Positions 60,174-64,000 of a stretch of DNA of 64,000 nucleotides are shown here, piece after piece. The stretch is from Protofrankia sp963555915 (GTDB lineage: Bacteria; Actinomycetota; Actinomycetes; Frankiales; Frankiaceae). Where the stretch lies: positions 1-64,000 of the forward strand of contig NZ_CAUVXL010000014.1 in assembly GCF_963555915.1 (NCBI RefSeq), written 5' to 3'. Both the position numbers and the translations under genes were made by a program. Within the stretch, counting starts at the first letter, position 1. Every line of letters begins with the position of its first letter. The notes below the pieces were generated by a model. That model had not been told where the DNA came from. It saw only the letters and a program-made list of their open reading frames with translations, and did not search any database.

Positions 60174-60496
60174 CACGGTCTCCCTTCCCACAGAAACGTG
60201 TTGCCCTGGAATGATGCCCCCCAGGCTCCCATCCGCACATCCGGGTGCGGTGGCCGGCAGATCAGGTGGCAACTACCGGTGCCCATCATGACGTATAAAT
60301 GATGATATTGCAGCACATACTGCACCTCCTGTACCTACAGCATTTTCGGCAAGTCATGTTTGGCGGTTGCGGGATGGGAGAGCAACCAGGACATGACCGT
60401 CCGACGCATGGGTGACACGCACGGGCAGCCATTGGCGCCAACTGCCGCTGTCACCGCCGAACAGCCGCCCGCGCGCATGACCTGGGGTGAATTCTG
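60174..60496. promoter_or_regulatory. Divergent promoter region, locally AT-rich
   Basis: 323 bases between two divergent genes. An AT-rich patch (gtataaatgatgatattg, about 60293-60310) offers -10-like boxes on both strands. An inverted repeat tgcag-cacata-ctgca lies at 60309-60324 and could be an operator. Confidence 0.5.
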
Positions 60497-61759
60497 ATGA
60501 TAACAAGCCTCCCGATTGCCGCGTCGCTGGACATTCCCCTGGCCATGCCTGTGGACGTTCCACTGGACGTCCCGGGGCGGCCAATCGGTACGGCCACCGG
60601 CCGGACGCCGATGGGAAGGCCGTGCCCTCCCGCGAGGGTAGGTGGGGCATTCACAGCGCTTATCGCGTCCGGACGGCTTGATCTTCCACTGCCCGCGGCG
60701 GGTGCCACCGCTGCGCGTTGGCGTGCGCTCGCCGATCTCGCTGCCTTCGACGTCACGCTGGCTCGACTCGCACAGGCCCACACCAGCGCAGCGGCGATCC
60801 TGATTGATTCGGCTGGGCCGGCACCCGAACATGATCAGCGATGGGGGTTGTGGGCGACGGAGGAGCCGATCGGTTCGCTGGTCGCCCGTCGAGGTCGTGG
60901 CGGCTGGACAGTACATGGCGTCAGGTCATCCTGCCCGGGTGCGCGCGTGCTCACCCACGCGCTGGTCGCGGCCAGAGTCATCACGGACGGCGGCGAAGAT
61001 ACGCGCGAAGGCACGATCGGGCTGTTCGCCGTCCGGCTCAATGAGCGCAACGTTGCCGTGGCAACAGCGGGATCAGACGGATCAGACGGATCGGCGTCCC
61101 AGGCGATGACCGGCGCGGACACCGCGACCGTCCTGTTCGACGGGGCACCCGCCATCCCGGTGGGTGAGTCTGGTTGGTCGACCGGGTCGACCGGGTCGAC
61201 CGGGTCGACCGGCGGGTCCGATCCGGACGCGGCATACCTCGACCAGCCGATCTTCTGGCATACCAAAGTGGATATCGCGGCATGTTGGTTCGGCGGCGCG
61301 ACAGGTGTCGCCCGAACGCTGTTCGCCGCCGGCCACACCGATCACGAAGGAGAGGCGGGTCATCTCGCCGGCCGAACCGACCGAACCGGCCGAACCGGCC
61401 GAACCGGCCGGCGCCTCGACATCCACGCGCTGGAACACCTGGGTCGCGTGGATGCGGTCCTGATGGCGATGCGCTGCGTCCTGGAGACAGCAGCCCGCGA
61501 CATGGACGCCGATCCCGATGATGTCGGTGGGTCCGCACGCAGGCGCGCGCTACGGGTGCGAGCGAACATCGAGGCAGGCGCGACCGAGGTCCTCGACCGG
61601 GTGGGGCGCGCGCTCGGCCCCGGCCCGTTGTGCGCCGATCGCGGGTACGCCCGGCGCGTCGCCGATCTCAGTGCGTATCTGCGTCAGAACCGGGTGGAAC
61701 GCGACCTCACCGACCTCGCCGCCGTCGTCCTGGCGGATCTGGATCCGCTCTGGTGGTGA
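60497..61759 (+). CDS. Acyl-CoA dehydrogenase-like protein, divergent
   Basis: 420 residues from ATG 60497 with GGGGTGA upstream. The layout follows acyl-CoA dehydrogenases: an Ala-rich helical start, WATEEPIGSLVARRGRGGWTVHGVRSSCPGARVLTHALVAARV (middle strands), a VLFDGAPAIPVG segment, and the C-terminal helices ending GPGPLCADRGYARRVADLSAYLRQNRVERDL. Two 9-bp repeats (61178-61212, 61373-61409) insert Ser-Thr-Gly and Arg-Thr-Gly stretches. The FAD and substrate motifs are weak, so activity is uncertain. Confidence 0.78.
   Translation: MITSLPIAASLDIPLAMPVDVPLDVPGRPIGTATGRTPMGRPCPPARVGGAFTALIASGRLDLPLPAAGATAARWRALADLAAFDVTLARLAQAHTSAAAILIDSAGPAPEHDQRWGLWATEEPIGSLVARRGRGGWTVHGVRSSCPGARVLTHALVAARVITDGGEDTREGTIGLFAVRLNERNVAVATAGSDGSDGSASQAMTGADTATVLFDGAPAIPVGESGWSTGSTGSTGSTGGSDPDAAYLDQPIFWHTKVDIAACWFGGATGVARTLFAAGHTDHEGEAGHLAGRTDRTGRTGRTGRRLDIHALEHLGRVDAVLMAMRCVLETAARDMDADPDDVGGSARRRALRVRANIEAGATEVLDRVGRALGPGPLCADRGYARRVADLSAYLRQNRVERDLTDLAAVVLADLDPLWW
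61178..61212 (+). repeat. 9-bp tandem repeat (about 4 copies)
   Basis: The unit tcgaccggg encodes Ser-Thr-Gly steps in the acyl-CoA dehydrogenase-like gene. Confidence 0.93.
61373..61409 (+). repeat. 9-bp tandem repeat (4 copies, second site)
   Basis: The unit cgaaccggc with one variant copy encodes Arg-Thr-Gly/Asp steps in the same gene as the previous repeat. Confidence 0.93.
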
Positions 61760-61790
61760 CAGACAGGTGACCGGCCCCGCCGGAGTGGGT

Positions 61791-62060
61791 ATGCCAGTCG
61801 GTATGAAGCACCGTCCCGAAGGCATCCCGGCGGCCCAACTGTCGGACGAGGATCTCGTCCGCGAGGTGGACCAGCTGCACGCGACCCGCCACGATGCATT
61901 CCTGCACGGCACCAGGGATGCGTTCGACACACACACCGCGCGGATGCTGAGCCTCGAGTACGAGTATCTGCGCCGGTTCGCGGCGATCATCGGACCGAAC
62001 CCGCTGCGGACGCGCGCCGGTAGCCGCCAAGCCGCCGCAGCGGGCCGCGTCAGCTCGTGA
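61791..62060 (+). CDS. Small DUF6158-like protein
   Basis: 89 residues from an ATG with GGAG 6 bases upstream, 31 bp after the acyl-CoA dehydrogenase-like gene. The sequence GIPAAQLSDEDLVREVDQLHATRHDAFLHGT and ARMLSLEYEYLRRFP-like helix match a small family of actinobacterial proteins near acyl-CoA dehydrogenases (recalled, not checked). Both genes look co-transcribed. Function unknown. Confidence 0.8.
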   Translation: MPVGMKHRPEGIPAAQLSDEDLVREVDQLHATRHDAFLHGTRDAFDTHTARMLSLEYEYLRRFAAIIGPNPLRTRAGSRQAAAAGRVSS

Positions 62061-62099
62061 GGGCACCACCTCGGGACCGCGGTCAGCGCATGACAGCTG

Positions 62100-62906
62100 T
62101 CAGCTCGTGATGTCCCGGGTTCCGAAGACAATCCGGGCAAGGATGACCATCGCCGCGCCGTAGCAGCCCTCGAGGGCCAGCCCACGTCTGATGTTCACCC
62201 AGCTCACCGGATCGCGGAACAGGTCGATGAACCCCATCCAGTAGTGGGTCGGCAGGTACGGCTGGATGGCTGCGGCGGCCGGGAGCTGGTCGAGCACTCC
62301 CGCGGTGACCAGGACGCCGAGTGCGCCGAGCGTGGCCGCGAGCGGCGTCGAGGTGACCACCGACAGGAACAGTCCCACGCCGGCGATGCCGAGCATGGAT
62401 GCGGCCACGAACAGCGCTGACAGCGCGATCCGGATGGCCGCCTCCGACAGGGAAAGGGGCGGGCCGGCGCCGGACAGCGGCTTGATGGGCGCCAACCCGA
62501 ACAACCCCCAGCCGACCGCGAAGGCGGTCGTGGTCACCGCGGTCACTGCGATCACGAGATAGACGATGATCCCGACCAGTTTCGCGGCCAGCAACCGGCC
62601 CCGGCCGACCGGACGGATAAGCAGGTAGCGCAGCGTGCCCGCAGCGGCCTCGCCCGCGATCGCCTCACCTGCCAGCAGCAGGACCGCAACCGGTAGGAAC
62701 AGCGGTAGGACGAGGGCGAGGGCCGCGATCGGGAGCCACGTTCCGTTATGTATGACCTCGGTGAGGAAGGCCGGGCTCCCTGCCCCCGACCCGACTCCGC
62801 TGACCTTCAAAAAGAGCGCGACGATCACTGGAAGCGTCGCGAGCATCAGCACCGACACCCAGGTCCGTCGCCGCATAAGCAAGATCTGGATCTCAACACG
62901 GATCAT
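62100..62906 (-). CDS. ABC-2 type transport permease
   Basis: 268 residues from ATG 62906, overlapping the stop of the ATPase gene by 4 bp. It has about six membrane helices and the pattern EAAAGTLRYLLIRPVGRGRLLAAKL, typical of ABC-2 permeases of the bacteriocin/antibiotic export or NosY type. It forms an exporter with the ATPase encoded at 62903-63835. Confidence 0.92.
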   Translation of the reverse strand: MIRVEIQILLMRRRTWVSVLMLATLPVIVALFLKVSGVGSGAGSPAFLTEVIHNGTWLPIAALALVLPLFLPVAVLLLAGEAIAGEAAAGTLRYLLIRPVGRGRLLAAKLVGIIVYLVIAVTAVTTTAFAVGWGLFGLAPIKPLSGAGPPLSLSEAAIRIALSALFVAASMLGIAGVGLFLSVVTSTPLAATLGALGVLVTAGVLDQLPAAAAIQPYLPTHYWMGFIDLFRDPVSWVNIRRGLALEGCYGAAMVILARIVFGTRDITS

Positions 62907-63835
62907 CGGTCATCCAGGACGGATTGCAGGGCACCATCGTGATCGTTGCCGGTCAGCTCCAGGAACACATCCTCGAGTGATCGTCGTTCCACCACCAGTT
63001 CGGAGACGCGCACGCCGGCCGAGACCAGCGCGGCGTTGAGTGCCATCGGGTTCTGCGTCCGGGCGACCAGGGAATGCCCGTCGCGGCCTTCGAGTACCCG
63101 TTCGAGCAGGTGCGCCGCGAGGTCGGAGTCCGGGGTGCGCAGGGTGACCCGACCGGTCGGCCCGCACAGCGCATCAAGGGAGTCGTGGGCGACCAGTTGG
63201 CCGTCACAGATGATCGCTGTCTCGGTGCAGAGCATTTCGACCTCCGAGAGCAGGTGCGACGACAGGAAGACGGTCGTTCCCTCGGCGTTCAGCTCGAGCA
63301 GCAGGTCGCGGATCTCCCGAATGCTCTGCGGATCAAGCCCGTTCGTCGGCTCGTCCAGGATCAGCAGACGAGGCCGGCGCAACAGGGCCGCGGCGAGACC
63401 GAGGCGCTGCTTCATCCCGAGCGAGAATCTGCTGATCGGTCGGTCGTCGATGTCGCCGAGCCCGACCCTGTCCAGGGCGTCCTCGATCCGTCGCCGGCGG
63501 GAACGCCGAGCACCGCCCCGGCCGGCGGCGTCGAGCGCGGTCAGCTCGACCCGGGCGGACAGAAAGGTGTGGAACGCGGGCGCCTCGACGAGAGCGCCGA
63601 TCTTGGGTAGTACCTGCCGGGAATGACGCGGCATGCTCCGGCCGAGAATCTTGACGGTGCCGGCGCTCGGGCGCACCAGGCCGAGCAGCATCCGGACGGT
63701 CGTGGACTTACCCGATCCGTTCGGGCCGAGGAAACCGAACCGGTCACCGGTCGCCACCTGGAGGTCGAGGCAGTCCACCACGGTCCGGTGCCGGTAGCGT
63801 TTGGTCAGGCCGTCCGCGTGGATCGCGAACGTCAT
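62903..63835 (-). CDS. ABC transporter ATP-binding protein
   Basis: 310 residues from ATG 63835; the ORF reading to 63922 is an unsupported extension. Walker A GPNGSGKST, signature FSLGMKQR, Walker B LLILDEPTNGLD and the H-loop SSHLLSEVE are complete. The C-terminal part (ELVVERRSLEDVFLELTG) is the usual tail of ABC-2 ATPases. It begins by overlapping an upstream stop, so it is probably in a longer operon beyond the window. Confidence 0.93.
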   Translation of the reverse strand: MTFAIHADGLTKRYRHRTVVDCLDLQVATGDRFGFLGPNGSGKSTTVRMLLGLVRPSAGTVKILGRSMPRHSRQVLPKIGALVEAPAFHTFLSARVELTALDAAGRGGARRSRRRRIEDALDRVGLGDIDDRPISRFSLGMKQRLGLAAALLRRPRLLILDEPTNGLDPQSIREIRDLLLELNAEGTTVFLSSHLLSEVEMLCTETAIICDGQLVAHDSLDALCGPTGRVTLRTPDSDLAAHLLERVLEGRDGHSLVARTQNPMALNAALVSAGVRVSELVVERRSLEDVFLELTGNDHDGALQSVLDDR

Positions 63836-64000
63836 CCCGGTTCTCGCGTGATGTCGGCAGGCTCGAGCCGTCGGATGATGGCGCTTTGTCGAACGATGGT
63901 GACAGCGCCGGGCACGCGGCAACCACGCGTCGCGATCGGCGGGTCGACCGGACCAACCGCCAGCGCGTCCAGCGGACGCCGGCCCGACGCGTGGCGGCAG
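63832..64000 (-). CDS. 3' end of an upstream gene, cut by the window edge
   Basis: A minus-strand frame ends REPG and stops at 63832-63834, overlapping the ATG of the ABC ATPase gene, the habit of this genome's operons. It reads ...ALAVGPVDPPIATRGCRVPGAVTIVRQSAIIRRLEPADI. The product cannot be recognised from 55 residues. Another frame of the same strand is also open, so the call is tentative. Confidence 0.35.
   Translation of the reverse strand, partial: CRHASGRRPLDALAVGPVDPPIATRGCRVPGAVTIVRQSAIIRRLEPADITREPG

Overview
The window is very GC-rich DNA, about 70% by eye. It has many GTG starts, purine-rich Shine-Dalgarno boxes, dense 4-bp (ATGA/GTGA) gene overlaps and typical actinobacterial families: WXG100/T7SS, PASTA-less Ser/Thr kinases, MoxR-DUF58-transglutaminase, ECF sigma with zf-HC2 anti-sigma, XRE-TPR regulators and Mqo. 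It comes from an actinomycete chromosome; a Frankia-like organism is my best guess (inference). A run of 644 N at 40455-41098 marks an assembly gap. No rRNA, CRISPR array or intact insertion sequence was seen; the only tRNA is tRNA-Glu(UUC) near 59.3 kb.

Left part (1-26.6 kb): a secretion and signalling region. It opens with a T7SS-type toxin N-terminus plus WXG100 partner, then a Ser/Thr kinase with an extracellular SH3-like tail. A DrrAB-type exporter, a sensor kinase/response regulator/membrane protein trio, a lipoprotein and malate:quinone oxidoreductase follow. Next are a second kinase (DWG instead of DFG) with two extracellular substrate-binding-like proteins, one fused to a VWA domain, and then an acyl-CoA dehydrogenase and a GNAT enzyme. 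A propeller/FN3 secreted protein faces a four-gene operon MoxR - DUF58 - transglutaminase-like - Ser/Thr kinase. The transglutaminase has lost all three catalytic residues.

Middle part (26.7-48 kb): an accessory region. It holds a STAND-type NTPase, an overlapping GNAT / ECF sigma / anti-sigma / unknown operon, a TIR-like (CBASS-type) effector, a VapBC pair and a nitrobindin-like protein. A segment bounded by two 150-bp direct repeats (35156-35305 and 42341-42490) carries an XRE-TPR regulator, a RAM-like protein, a 26-codon Cys/Ser-ending peptide ORF, a nucleotide-kinase-like ATPase, a B12-type radical SAM enzyme, an AlkZ-like protein (interrupted by the gap) and MazG. This is the best candidate for an undescribed biosynthetic locus. 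It is followed by decayed MNT/HepT and winged-helix remnants, an SRA-like/PD-(D/E)XK restriction enzyme, a RelBE pair with three 20-bp-phased iterons, an AAA-PD-(D/E)XK protein and a MOSC protein.

Right part (48.6-64 kb): a Rieske-TPP enzyme fusion, a secreted protein with a repeat-built signal peptide, a Phd/VapC pair, a decaying stretch (55-59 kb) with receiver, SDR, thiolase and cupin remnants, tRNA-Glu, a conserved unknown, an acyl-CoA dehydrogenase-like protein, and an ABC-2 exporter at the edge.

A recurring theme is short tandem repeats. Inside genes the units are multiples of three (6, 9, 12, 15, 18, 21 bp) and sit in linkers or signal peptides. Units of 7, 10 and 19 bp occur only between genes.
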